Source of the DNA: Sphingomonas trueperi
GTDB lineage: Bacteria > Pseudomonadota > Alphaproteobacteria > Sphingomonadales > Sphingomonadaceae
Assembly (NCBI RefSeq): GCF_011927635.1
Contig: NZ_JAATJB010000004.1
Location: 62,001 to 126,000 of the forward strand
Length of the DNA stretch: 64,000 nt
Reading direction: 5' to 3'
Of the stretch, positions 28,985 to 37,628 are shown one piece after another; position 1 is the first letter of the stretch; each line of letters opens with the position of its first letter. Made by a program: the position numbers and the translations under genes. The notes beneath the pieces were generated by a model. That model was given only the letters and a program-made list of their open reading frames with translations, searched no databases and was not told the DNA's origin.

Positions 28985-29158
28985 ATGCGCGAATCGCCCA
29001 TCAAGCGTCTGGTCTATGCGGCCGTCTTCAGCCTGCTCGCGGGCGTGCTGGTCGCTGCTTACAACCCCGTCGAGCATGTGAAGGCGGATCTCCGCGCCGA
29101 TACCAGCGGGGTCCGGGCCGGCCTGCACCTCGCCGCGCACGATCTGCTGCGCGGCTGA
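28985..29158 (+). CDS. Small membrane-associated protein (57 aa)
   Basis: A 57-residue protein with a basic start (MRESPIKRLVY), one hydrophobic segment (residues 11-25) and a polar tail rich in Ala, Asp and His. AAAAAGGGAG about eight bases before the ATG is a good ribosome-binding site. No family recognised. It sits between the MHS transporter and the convergent phosphate transporter and ends at a strong hairpin. Confidence 0.6.
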   Translation: MRESPIKRLVYAAVFSLLAGVLVAAYNPVEHVKADLRADTSGVRAGLHLAAHDLLRG

Positions 29159-29164
29159 TGCGAA

Positions 29165-29190
29165 AAGGGCGGGACGTGCGTCCCGCCCTT
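29165..29190 (-). terminator. Strong hairpin terminator
   Basis: A perfect 12-bp stem (AAGGGCGGGACG / CGTCCCGCCCTT) with a two-base loop. Read on the minus strand it is followed by TT and CG, continuing an uninterrupted T-run from the stem, so it should end the PiT transporter transcript; on the plus strand it may also stop the small gene. Confidence 0.75.
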
Positions 29191-29194
29191 CCGA

Positions 29195-30838
29195 TCAGTG
29201 GATGCCGAAGAGGCGGATGCCGGTGAGCATCAGCCAGTAGAGCCCGCCCGAGAGCAGCATCGCCGCGGGCAGCGTCATCAGCCAGGCCAGCGCCATGTTG
29301 CGGATCGTCCGCGCCTGCAGCCCGGAACCGCTGCCGACCGAGGCGCCTGCCACGCCCGACGACAGGATGTGGGTGGTCGACACCGGCACGCCGAGATGAT
29401 CGGCGCCCATGATCGTCGCGGCGGCGACGATCTCGGCGGCGGCACCCATGCCATAGGTCATGTGCTGCTTGCCGATCTTCTCGCCGACGGTGACGACGAT
29501 CCGCTTCCAGCCGATCATCGTGCCCAGGCCCAGCGCCAGCGCGACGACGATCTTCACCCACAGCGGAATGAAGCGCGTGCCGCTCTCCAGGCTGTCCTGA
29601 TAGGCCTTCAGCGCCTTCAGCTCTTCCGGCTTGAACCCCTCCGGCTTCTTGGTCGCGAGCTTGCTGGTATCCAGCACGAGATACATGTCGTTGCGGATGT
29701 TCGAGCTCGCGCGCGCCGGCACCTTGCTCAGCGAACCATAGCTGGCCACCTGCTCGGTCAAGGACTGCGACAGCGCCCCGAGAGCGGCATAGACCTTCGC
29801 CCCCTCGGCCTTGCGATGCTGCAGGGCGTCGGTGAGGGTGGTACGCGCCTGGGCCGGCGTCAGTGTCGTGGCGCCGCTGCGTGAGTCGAACACGGCGGTG
29901 GCCGCGTGCGAGGTCTGGACGAAGGCCGCGGTGGCGCTCGTCGGCAGCGTGCGGTTGAGCGCATAGGCGGTGGGAGCGCAGCCGATCAGGATCAGCATGA
30001 TCAGCCCCATGCCCTTCTGGCCGTCGTTCGAGCCGTGGAAGAACGAGACCGCGGTGCAGGTAGCGATCAGCAGCGCGCGAATCCCGCGCGGCGGCGGCGC
30101 ATTGCCTTCCGGCGCCCGGAACAACGTCTTCCGCTTGGCGAACACCACCCGCATCACCAGGAGGAGCAGCAGCGCGCAGGCGAAGCCCATCAGCGGGCTC
30201 CAGAACAGCGCGGAGAATACCTTGGTCGCCTGGCCCCAATCGACGCCGGCGGTGCCCCCGCGCGATCCGCCGAGGATCAGCTGGTTGGCGAAGCCGACGC
30301 CCAGCACCGATCCGATCAGCGCATGGCTCGAGGAATTGGGCAGCCCGACATACCAGGTCGCCAGGTTCCACAGCACGGCGGCGCTCAGCAGCGCGAAGAT
30401 CATCGCGAAGCCGGCCGAGGACCCGACGTTGAGGATCAGGTCCACCGGCAACAGAGTGACGATCGCATAGGCGACCGCGCCGCTCGACGTCATCACGCCC
30501 AGGAAATTGAAGAAACCCGACCAGACCACGGCGAACTGTGCCGGCATCGAGTTGGTGTAGATCACGGTCGCCACCGCATTGGCGGTGTCGTGGAAGCCGT
30601 TGACGAACTCGAACCCCAGCGCGATCAGCAGCGCAAGCCCGAGGAACGCGAACACGCCCAATGCAAGCTGCTCGCCCGCCTGGCGAGTGTCGACGACGAT
30701 GCTCCACCCGGCAAAGGCCAGGCCGCCGACCAGGATCGCGACGAAGAGGAGCTTGGCTATGGGGTGAGTCTTGTCGGTGAATCGGGGACTTCGCGGCAAT
30801 TCTGCCGACGGAGCCTGGTCCATTGCTAGCGTCGCCAT
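29195..30838 (-). CDS. PiT-family inorganic phosphate transporter
   Basis: Low-affinity proton- or sodium-coupled phosphate carrier of the inner membrane. 547 residues. The two PiT repeats are seen as GFEFVNGFHDTANAVATVIYTNSM near residue 75 and FFHGSNDGQKGMGLIML in the middle, with GADHLGVPVSTTHILSSGVAG near the C-terminus. A soluble, helical loop of about 150 residues separates the halves. No phoU or DUF47 gene, the common partner, is adjacent. A start five codons further in is also possible. Confidence 0.9.
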   Translation of the reverse strand: MATLAMDQAPSAELPRSPRFTDKTHPIAKLLFVAILVGGLAFAGWSIVVDTRQAGEQLALGVFAFLGLALLIALGFEFVNGFHDTANAVATVIYTNSMPAQFAVVWSGFFNFLGVMTSSGAVAYAIVTLLPVDLILNVGSSAGFAMIFALLSAAVLWNLATWYVGLPNSSSHALIGSVLGVGFANQLILGGSRGGTAGVDWGQATKVFSALFWSPLMGFACALLLLLVMRVVFAKRKTLFRAPEGNAPPPRGIRALLIATCTAVSFFHGSNDGQKGMGLIMLILIGCAPTAYALNRTLPTSATAAFVQTSHAATAVFDSRSGATTLTPAQARTTLTDALQHRKAEGAKVYAALGALSQSLTEQVASYGSLSKVPARASSNIRNDMYLVLDTSKLATKKPEGFKPEELKALKAYQDSLESGTRFIPLWVKIVVALALGLGTMIGWKRIVVTVGEKIGKQHMTYGMGAAAEIVAAATIMGADHLGVPVSTTHILSSGVAGASVGSGSGLQARTIRNMALAWLMTLPAAMLLSGGLYWLMLTGIRLFGIH

Positions 30839-30901
30839 GATGTTAGCGCCTTTGGGGATGGCTTGTGACGGGGTGATGACAAAGCATGGCGGCCACAGGG
30901 C

Positions 30902-31093
30902 TCAGCGCAGGCATTCGGTGTGCCGGATACGCACAAGCTTACCGCTGGAATCCCGTTCTTCCTGCCGCCCAGGCACGCAGGCGGGATCTTTCGTCGGCGG
31001 CGCACGCCAAGCAACCACCGCTGCGACGATGGCGAGCGTCAGCACCGCTGCTAGCCGGACCTTCGTCCGGCGCGAGGAAAACCAGTTTGCCAT
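30902..31093 (-). CDS. Small exported or membrane-anchored hypothetical protein
   Basis: A 63-residue protein with a basic start (FSSRRTKVR), one hydrophobic segment (about 13-29) and a short polar domain with two Cys, ending SSGKLVRIRHTECLR. The layout and codon use support a real gene, but the ribosome-binding site is poor and no family is recognised. Confidence 0.5.
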   Translation of the reverse strand: MANWFSSRRTKVRLAAVLTLAIVAAVVAWRAPPTKDPACVPGRQEERDSSGKLVRIRHTECLR

Positions 31094-31200
31094 GGGTTAA
31101 TCTGACGCCGCCCATAGGCGCCGCGTCGCGCCAGGGCAATCCGCCGCACGATGCACCGCTCGGAAATTCGGGTTACGGCAGTAAGCGACCCGCGCGGTGC

Positions 31201-31902
31201 TCAGAAATCGAGTTGGGCAAATACCCGGGGGCCGGAAGGCGCACCGCCGCCAGCGACCCGTGCCATCCAGGCAAGCCCCAGCTCCAGGCCCGAATGCGCG
31301 CTGCGATAGGTCAGGCTGGGCCCGATGTAATGCTGCCCGGCGGGCGCCACATCGTCATCCCCGGCAAGTCGAACGGCGCGGCCGGAGACCTCGATGCCGT
31401 ACCAGAGCGGCGCAGGCCCGTGCTGGATCGACGCGACATAGTCGAGGCTCGTCCCCGCCTCGCCCTCCTCGCGCCGGTGGCGGAGCATGACGTTGGCCTG
31501 AAGCCACCAGCGCGTGCTGCGCGACTCGGCGATGCCGCGGAGCTCGGATCCGGCATAGCGCCCCGCACGATCGACCGAGACCTGCCCCATCATTCCCAGC
31601 CCGACCGGCCGATCGTCCGGCTCGATCAGGCGAAGCAGCGCGACCGCGGAAAGGCCGTCCAGTTGCAGATGGCCGTCCACAGCTTCCACCTCGGCCCCCA
31701 CGCCGAGAGCCCAGTGGCGGCCGACGCCGCGGCCGATCTCGAGCTCATGGCCGTCGGCACCGCCATAGGCACCTGAATATTGCAGCTGCCATTCGCCCGC
31801 CCCGGGTTCGAGCTGCTCGATCTGCTCGGGCCCACTCTGGGCATGCGCGGCAGCCGGCAGGGCGAGCGCGGCGATCGCCCACCCCCACCCCCGCCACATC
31901 AT
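31201..31902 (-). CDS. Outer-membrane beta-barrel protein, unknown function
   Basis: 233 residues with a signal peptide ending at AHAQ near residue 22. The mature part is a series of amphipathic strands (GEWQLQYSGAYGG, HWALGVGAEVEAV, TRWWLQANVMLRHRR) and ends in phenylalanine (VFAQLDF), the outer-membrane assembly signal. It contains no cysteine. Its ATG overlaps the stop of the GGDEF-EAL gene by four bases, so the two are translated together. Porin or transport role is only suggested by the fold. Confidence 0.72.
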   Translation of the reverse strand: MMWRGWGWAIAALALPAAAHAQSGPEQIEQLEPGAGEWQLQYSGAYGGADGHELEIGRGVGRHWALGVGAEVEAVDGHLQLDGLSAVALLRLIEPDDRPVGLGMMGQVSVDRAGRYAGSELRGIAESRSTRWWLQANVMLRHRREEGEAGTSLDYVASIQHGPAPLWYGIEVSGRAVRLAGDDDVAPAGQHYIGPSLTYRSAHSGLELGLAWMARVAGGGAPSGPRVFAQLDF

Positions 31903-33479
31903 GCGCGATCGACCTCGGTCGGCCCGTCGCTGCGCTGCTCGGCAGCGCGGGGCGCCGGATCGGCGACCGGCCTGGGGCGACCATAGAAGAAGCCTTGCGC
32001 CTGCTCGCAGCCCATTTCGCGCAGCGCCTCTGCCGCAGCGGGTGTCTCCACGCCCTCGGCGGTCACCGGCATGCCGAGCGCCCGCCCCAGCCCCGCCACC
32101 GCCCGAACGATCTTGCGGCTCTCCGCCGAGTCCATCGTGCGGACGAAGGAGCTGTCGATCTTGAGATGGTTGAAGCGCAGCTGGCGCAGATGCGACAGGC
32201 TCGAATAGCCCTTGCCGAAATCGTCGAGCGCGATGCGGATGCCGGTGCGCTGCAGCGAGCGGAACAGCTCGCTCACCGCGTCGATATCCTCGATGATCGC
32301 ATTTTCCGTCACCTCGACGATCAGTCGCCCCGGCGCGAACCCGGTCTCGCTGAGCACCGCGAGCAGCCGCGCCGACAGCCAGGGGTCCTTGAGCTGGATC
32401 GGCGAGATGTTGATCGACAGCGTCGCATCGGGCGGCCAGTCGCGCGCGGCGATGCAGGCCTGGTGGAGGATCCGCACCGACAGCATGTCAATCAGGCCGA
32501 GATCCTCGGCGATCGGGATGAATTCGTCGGGCGCGATCATCCCGCGCGTGGGATGCTGCCAGCGCGCGAGTGCCTCGTAGCCGACGACCCTGCCATCGGC
32601 GAGCGCCATCACCGGCTGGTAATAGGGCATCACCTCGCCCCGCTCGATCGCGCCGCGCAGATCGGCCTCCAGCGCCGCCCGGGCGCGGAGCCGCGAATCC
32701 ATCTCGGTCTGGAAGAAGCGGCAGGTGCCCCGCCCGGCCCGCTTGGCCTCGTACATCGCGACATCGGCGGCGCGGAGCAGTTCGTCGGCCTGGAGCGCGT
32801 CGTTCGGGCTGCGCGCGATGCCGATCGTCGCGCCGATCTCGATCCGCCGATCGCCGACCTGATAGGGCGCGCTGACCCCGCGGATGATGCGTGTCGCCAG
32901 CCTTTTGGCGGTATCGCTGCCGTCGCCATGGACCAGCGCGAGCACGAACTCGTCGCCGCCCACCCGCGCGAGCAGGCCGCCGCGCGCCAGCGTGGCGAGC
33001 CGTTCCGCGACCTGCACCAGCACGGCATCGCCGGTTTCATGGCCATGGACGTCGTTGACCGGCTTGAAGTGATCGAGATCGATGCAGAACAGGCTGCACT
33101 GCGCGCCCTCATCGGCGGCGCGCTCGATCAGCAGCGGCAGCTCGTCCTGCAGCACCCGGCGATTGGCGAGTCCGGTCAGCGGATCGTGCCGCGCGAGCTG
33201 GTTGGCCCGGGCTTCCGCCGCCTCGCGCTGGTCGATCTCGCGGGCAAGGTCCGCGGCACGGCGTACCGCGAGCACGATGAAGCCGATGCCCGACAGCGCG
33301 ATGGTGATGAAATATTCATCGAGCTGCCACGCCTCATGCGCGGCCATGAAGGCGAGCAGTTGCTCGAACATGTCCGTCCGATCGAAAAACGTCGCGGCCA
33401 GGGCCGCGCTGCCCAGCATCACCACGGCCTCGATCGGCCGGATGACGTGGTGGCGAGTCTTTTTGGACGGCCGGCGCAT
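31899..33479 (-). CDS. Membrane GGDEF-EAL protein (cyclic-di-GMP turnover)
   Basis: 526 residues: two hydrophobic segments (about 17-32 and 55-73), a short linker helix, a GGDEF domain with an intact GGDEF at 174-178, and an EAL domain with EALARW at 302-307 and the DDFGKGYSSL metal site. The RxxD inhibition site before GGDEF is absent. Both motifs look catalytic, so the protein could make, break or switch between making and breaking cyclic-di-GMP. There is no sensor domain beyond the membrane part. The downstream barrel gene is coupled to it. Confidence 0.9.
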   Translation of the reverse strand: MRRPSKKTRHHVIRPIEAVVMLGSAALAATFFDRTDMFEQLLAFMAAHEAWQLDEYFITIALSGIGFIVLAVRRAADLAREIDQREAAEARANQLARHDPLTGLANRRVLQDELPLLIERAADEGAQCSLFCIDLDHFKPVNDVHGHETGDAVLVQVAERLATLARGGLLARVGGDEFVLALVHGDGSDTAKRLATRIIRGVSAPYQVGDRRIEIGATIGIARSPNDALQADELLRAADVAMYEAKRAGRGTCRFFQTEMDSRLRARAALEADLRGAIERGEVMPYYQPVMALADGRVVGYEALARWQHPTRGMIAPDEFIPIAEDLGLIDMLSVRILHQACIAARDWPPDATLSINISPIQLKDPWLSARLLAVLSETGFAPGRLIVEVTENAIIEDIDAVSELFRSLQRTGIRIALDDFGKGYSSLSHLRQLRFNHLKIDSSFVRTMDSAESRKIVRAVAGLGRALGMPVTAEGVETPAAAEALREMGCEQAQGFFYGRPRPVADPAPRAAEQRSDGPTEVDRA

Positions 33480-33610
33480 GCTGTCTCCACGGCCGGGGGG
33501 CCAATTTCATTGTAGAGCAGATATGCAGAGCGCCGCTTCCGTAGCGCTACGGAGGCTCTCCACCCTTCCGGCGCTTGCCCCCGCCGGCGACGTTCCCTAG
33601 TTGTTCACGG

Positions 33611-35920
33611 ATGTCGCTTGCCCCTACTCCCCAGGACGCGCCCTATCTGCAGGGCCTGAACGAACCCCAGCGCGAGGCCGTGCTGACCACCGAAGGCCCG
33701 GTGCTGGTGCTGGCCGGCGCGGGCACGGGCAAGACCGCAGCGCTCACCGCCCGGCTGGCGCACCTGCTGTGGACGCGAAAGGCCTATCCGTCGGAGATCC
33801 TCGCCGTCACCTTCACCAACAAGGCGGCGCGCGAGATGCGCGAGCGCGTCGGCCGGTTGGTTGGCGAAGCGGTGGAAGGCATGCCCTGGCTCGGCACCTT
33901 CCACGCGATCGGCGCGAAGATGCTCCGCCGCCATGCCGAGCTGGTCGGGCTGCAGAGCAATTTCACCATCCTCGATACCGATGACCAGCTCCGCCTGCTC
34001 AAGCAGCTGATCATCGCCAACGATCTCGACGAGAAGCGCTGGCCCGCGCGCCAGCTCGCCGGGCTGATCGACGGCTGGAAGAACCGCGGGATGATCCCCG
34101 CCGACCTCGACGCCGGCGAGTCCGAGAGCTACGCCAATGGTCGCGGCCAGTCGCTCTACGCCCAGTATCAGGAGCGGCTGCGGCTGCTCAACGCCTGCGA
34201 CTTCGGCGACCTTCTCCTCCACATGTTCACCATTCTTAAGACAAATCGTGAAGTGCTGGACCAGTATCAGAAGCGCTTCCGCTATATCATGGTGGACGAG
34301 TATCAGGATACCAACTCGGTCCAGTATCTGTGGCTGCGGCTGCTCGCGCAGGAGCGCAAGAACATCTGCTGCGTCGGCGACGACGACCAGTCGATCTACA
34401 GCTGGCGCGGCGCGCAGGTGGAAAATATCCTGAAGTTCGAGAAGGACTTCCCCGGTGCCGTTGTGATCAAGTTGGAGCAGAATTACCGCTCCACCCCGCA
34501 TATCCTCGGCGCCGCTTCGGGCGTGATCGCCAACAATGGCGGGCGGCTCGGCAAGACGCTGTGGACCGAGGTCGACGTCGGCGAGAAGGTCAAGGTGCTC
34601 GGCGTGTGGGACGGGCCCGAGGAAGCCCGCCGAGTCGGCGAGGAGATCGAGGGGCTGCAGCGCGGCGGGCTCAGCCTCGACGCCACCGCGATCCTCGTCC
34701 GCGCCCAGCACCAGACCCGCGAGTTCGAAGACCGGTTCATCGCGATCGGCTTGCCCTATCGCATTATCGGCGGCTTCCGCTTCTACGAGCGCCAGGAAAT
34801 CCGCGACGCGCTCGCCTATCTCCGCGTCGTCGCGCAGCCCGCGGATGACCTCGCCTTCGAGCGCATCGTCAACGTTCCCAAGCGCGGCCTCGGCGACAAG
34901 GCGCTGGCCAAGGTCCACCAGTTCGCGCGCGCGCAAGGACTGCCGCTGGCCACGGCCGCGGCGCGCATCCTCGATACCGACGAACTGACCCCGCAGGCGC
35001 GGCGATCGCTCGGCAACCTGATCGGCGACATGGCGCGCTGGCGGAGCATGGGCGACGACCTCCAGCACCCGGATCTTGCCCGCATCATCCTCGACGAAAG
35101 CGGCTATACCGCGATGTGGCAGGCCGACCGCACCGCCGAGGCGGCGGGGCGGCTGGAGAACCTCAACGAACTCGTCCGGGCGATGGAGGAGTATGAGAGC
35201 CTCTCGGCCTTCCTGGAACATGTCAGCCTGGTGATGGACAACGAGGCCTCCGCCGAGGAGCCCAAGGTGACGATCATGACGATCCACGCCGCCAAGGGGC
35301 TGGAGTTCGACACGGTCTTCCTCGCCGGCTGGGAGGAAGGCATTTTCCCGTCGCAGCGCGCACTCGACGAGGGCGGGCTGGCGAGCCTCGAGGAGGAGCG
35401 CCGGCTCGCCTATGTCGCGATCACGCGGGCGCGGCGGCGGGCGATCATCCTCCACGCCGCCAATCGCCGCATCTACGGGCAATGGACGTCGAGCCTGCCG
35501 AGCCGCTTCGTCGGCGAGCTGCCGCCCGAGCATGTCGAGTCGGAAAGCACGATGACCGGCGGCGAGAGCCTGTGGCGGGCGAACTGGAGCGAGCGGAGCG
35601 ATCCCTTCGCCGACGTCTCGCGCGGCGCGGGCCGGGGTCCGGGCTGGCAGCGCGCGGCGGGGGTCGACACGAAGAACCCGGGCGGCGGCTTCACGCCCCG
35701 CACCTTCACCCGCGACCAGCCGCGCGTGCTGGAAAGTCGTGCTTCGGCGGTCAGCTTCGGCGCCAAGCCGCGCGGCGACCTGTCGCTCGGCATGCGCGTG
35801 TTTCACCAGAAGTTCGGCTATGGCACGATCGCCGAGATCGAAGGCAACAAGCTCGAGATCGATTTCGAGCAGGCCGGGCGCAAGCGGGTGATGGACAGCT
35901 TCGTCAGCGTGCCCGAGTGA
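33611..35920 (+). CDS. UvrD/PcrA-type DNA helicase
   Basis: An SF1A 3'-5' helicase of 769 residues acting in repair and replication-fork maintenance. Walker A is GAGTGKT (about residue 38), Walker B VDEYQDTN, motif III DDQSIYSWRGA, motif IV EQNYRST, and motif V TIHAAKGLEFD. The C-terminal KFGYGTIAEIEGNKLEIDF segment is the Tudor-like tail that contacts RNA polymerase in PcrA/UvrD. The start at 33611 is chosen because it follows the divergent intergenic region and gives the usual short N-terminus. Confidence 0.92.
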   Translation: MSLAPTPQDAPYLQGLNEPQREAVLTTEGPVLVLAGAGTGKTAALTARLAHLLWTRKAYPSEILAVTFTNKAAREMRERVGRLVGEAVEGMPWLGTFHAIGAKMLRRHAELVGLQSNFTILDTDDQLRLLKQLIIANDLDEKRWPARQLAGLIDGWKNRGMIPADLDAGESESYANGRGQSLYAQYQERLRLLNACDFGDLLLHMFTILKTNREVLDQYQKRFRYIMVDEYQDTNSVQYLWLRLLAQERKNICCVGDDDQSIYSWRGAQVENILKFEKDFPGAVVIKLEQNYRSTPHILGAASGVIANNGGRLGKTLWTEVDVGEKVKVLGVWDGPEEARRVGEEIEGLQRGGLSLDATAILVRAQHQTREFEDRFIAIGLPYRIIGGFRFYERQEIRDALAYLRVVAQPADDLAFERIVNVPKRGLGDKALAKVHQFARAQGLPLATAAARILDTDELTPQARRSLGNLIGDMARWRSMGDDLQHPDLARIILDESGYTAMWQADRTAEAAGRLENLNELVRAMEEYESLSAFLEHVSLVMDNEASAEEPKVTIMTIHAAKGLEFDTVFLAGWEEGIFPSQRALDEGGLASLEEERRLAYVAITRARRRAIILHAANRRIYGQWTSSLPSRFVGELPPEHVESESTMTGGESLWRANWSERSDPFADVSRGAGRGPGWQRAAGVDTKNPGGGFTPRTFTRDQPRVLESRASAVSFGAKPRGDLSLGMRVFHQKFGYGTIAEIEGNKLEIDFEQAGRKRVMDSFVSVPE

Positions 35921-35929
35921 CCAACGAGG

Positions 35930-36271
35930 TCAGGCTTCGGGCTCGACCTTCATCAGCGTGTTGCCGACATATTTGTCGAGCTCGGGATCGAACATCTCGC
36001 CGATCTCGAACGCACGATCGAGCACCGAGACTTCCTTGAGGCCGTCGACCTTGAAGGTGGCGATCTTGGGCTCGCGCGGCAGCATACCTTCGCGCGAGAC
36101 GATCTGCGCATCGGTGTAGAGCGACTCGTTGCGCGTGTAGAGGATGTACGGCGCGACGATCATCCGCGTGCGATTATAGGTCACCTGCAGGCACCGCAGG
36201 CGGACGATGCCTTCCAGCACGAAAGGCGTATTGTTGACGGGAGCTTCGGTCACGGCGGCGCTAACGTTCAT
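35930..36271 (-). CDS. Short WYL-like domain protein
   Basis: A 113-residue protein that reads as a single WYL-like SH3 barrel: RCLQVTYNRTRMIVAPYILY, then LYTDAQIVSREG, then KIATFKVDGLKEVSVLDRAFEI. In larger proteins such domains bind ligands beside an HTH; here no DNA-binding part exists. The assignment is by pattern and moderately sure. The start at 36271 (MNVSAAV) is preferred to one 16 codons upstream. It is convergent with the helicase gene. Confidence 0.65.
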   Translation of the reverse strand: MNVSAAVTEAPVNNTPFVLEGIVRLRCLQVTYNRTRMIVAPYILYTRNESLYTDAQIVSREGMLPREPKIATFKVDGLKEVSVLDRAFEIGEMFDPELDKYVGNTLMKVEPEA

Positions 36272-36448
36272 GAGACAAATATGATACCAATGCTGCAGGG
36301 CAGCAAGCGCAAACCGCATATACCATCGGACACTCCCCTCCCAGCCTTGTTTCGCGCATAGCTTCGTTCAGCCGCGCTTCACGCGCAAGGGCGGATGGAA
36401 CCGCCGACCCGGCCACTGCGCCGGCCGGGGTGAATGAAGGAGACTCGC

Positions 36449-36973
36449 ATGAAGCATGTCCTGGCCCTGGTTGCCCTCGCGACCGCAGGCCTTTCGGTCG
36501 CCGCGCCGGCCTCGGCGCAGCAATATGCCTCGCCGGACCAGGAGCGCGCCCGCTTCGAAGCTGCGCGCGATCGGTTCGACCGTGAATATCGCCTGTTCCA
36601 GCAGGCCTCCGAGCGCTACGCCAATTACAGCGACTGGCTCGCCCACGCCCCGCCCCCACCGCCGCGGGTCGACATTCGCGATGAAGGCGATTGGGAGCCG
36701 TCGCGCTACTACCGTCCCGGCGGCAGCGAGCGCGTGCTGAGCCGCGACGACCGCGTGTATCGCGGCGACGACGGGCGCTATTACTGCAAGCGCCCGGACG
36801 GCACCACCGGCCTGATCGTCGGCGCGGCGGCAGGCGGCCTGTTCGGCAACGTCATTTCCGGTCGTGGTTCCAGCACCGTTGGCACGCTGCTGGGCGCGAT
36901 CGCCGGTGGCGCGATCGGCAACTCGGTCGATCGGAACAACCAGATGAACAACCAGGACGTGCGCTGCCGCTGA
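36449..36973 (+). CDS. Exported glycine-zipper (2TM/RcnB-like) protein
   Basis: 174 residues. A signal peptide ends at ASAQQ near residue 25. The middle is acidic and aromatic (YRLFQQASERYANYSDW, EGDWEPSRYY), followed by RVYRGDDGRYYCKRPDGTTG and a C-terminal glycine zipper (GLIVGAAAGGLFGN, TVGTLLGAIAGGAIGNSVD) that may form a membrane hairpin. AAGGAG seven bases before the ATG at 36449 fixes the start. Function unknown; such proteins belong to the envelope. Confidence 0.82.
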   Translation: MKHVLALVALATAGLSVAAPASAQQYASPDQERARFEAARDRFDREYRLFQQASERYANYSDWLAHAPPPPPRVDIRDEGDWEPSRYYRPGGSERVLSRDDRVYRGDDGRYYCKRPDGTTGLIVGAAAGGLFGNVISGRGSSTVGTLLGAIAGGAIGNSVDRNNQMNNQDVRCR

Positions 36974-36983
36974 GGCGCGCTCC

Positions 36984-37014
36984 GGGGCTTCGCACATTTC
37001 CGTCGCGAAGCCCC
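36984..37014 (+). terminator. Hairpin after the glycine-zipper gene
   Basis: A perfect 10-bp stem (GGGGCTTCGC / GCGAAGCCCC) with an 11-base loop, followed by TTGTCCTT, a weak T-tail. It lies 10 bases after the stop codon. Confidence 0.6.
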
Positions 37015-37204
37015 TTGTCCTTCGACGACCCATGCCTATGTTGAACCTGCGGGACCGGGCCCCTCTGGCGGCGGCTTCACCTGAAGCCCCGTGATGTCGG
37101 ACCGCATCGAGCGTGCTCGGTGCAGGATCGGCGGTGTTCTCCCACTCCCTCGCACCACCCTCTCCATCGGGCCGCTCGATCGATGCAATCATCGATTTGG
37201 AGCC

Positions 37205-37405
37205 ATGACGATGACGATTGTTGAACGCCTGATCGCCACCCACCGGATGCTCGAGCGCGAGATCCGCAGCGAATTGCGCCGCCACCTGCCGGACGCGTTC
37301 CGCCTGGCGCAGCTCAAGAAGCACAAGCTTGCGGTGAAGGACCGGCTGCACCTGCATCTACCGGGGCCGGCCGCGCGGCTCGCGCTGGTGCCGAGCCGCC
37401 GCTGA
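37205..37405 (+). CDS. DUF465 (YdcH-like) small protein
   Basis: A 66-residue helical hairpin protein: ERLIATHRMLEREIRSELRR, a short turn, then LAQLKKHKLAVKDRLHLHL, the LKKxKLxxKDxL pattern of the YdcH family. Role unknown in general. The region before it (36974-37204) holds the previous terminator, then unremarkable sequence with a candidate promoter that I cannot define. A hairpin lies just after its stop. Confidence 0.78.
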   Translation: MTMTIVERLIATHRMLEREIRSELRRHLPDAFRLAQLKKHKLAVKDRLHLHLPGPAARLALVPSRR

Positions 37406-37418
37406 GCGACGGCGGGCT

Positions 37419-37443
37419 GGGTCCGGCGATCGCCGCCGGACCC
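37419..37443. terminator. Hairpin between convergent small genes
   Basis: A perfect 10-bp stem (GGGTCCGGCG / CGCCGGACCC) with a five-base loop sits between the DUF465 gene and the 25-residue minus-strand gene. Neither strand has a T-run after it. Confidence 0.4.
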
Positions 37444-37450
37444 TATGTCC

Positions 37451-37528
37451 TCAATGCCAGAAGATCAGCAGCAGGATGATGATGGGAAGCGGAATCCCCA
37501 ACAGCCACAATAGGATGCCCTTGCCCAT
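37451..37528 (-). CDS. 25-residue hydrophobic peptide
   Basis: A short frame encoding MGKGILLWLLGIPLPIIILL and a further LIFWH: a single membrane helix with a Pro-containing kink. AGGAG lies about seven bases before the ATG. Similar very short LWLLGIPLPIIILL-type peptides occur in other proteobacterial genomes, as I recall, and are often left unannotated. Function unknown; a membrane-complex modulator or a stress peptide is a guess. Confidence 0.62.
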   Translation of the reverse strand: MGKGILLWLLGIPLPIIILLLIFWH

Positions 37529-37628
37529 TTCAATCTCCTGGAAGCGTCGTTTCGCGTTCGACTAAACCATGGTTTGGCCCCTTGTTCCGGGGTGGGAACC
37601 GAGCGCGCGCTGGTGCACTAAGCTGGCG

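Noticed and set aside
37582..37610. GGAAC motif upstream of the 25-residue peptide as an EcfG promoter
   Set aside because: The spacing to the following GTTT does not fit the -10 element (only two of four bases match at the right distance).
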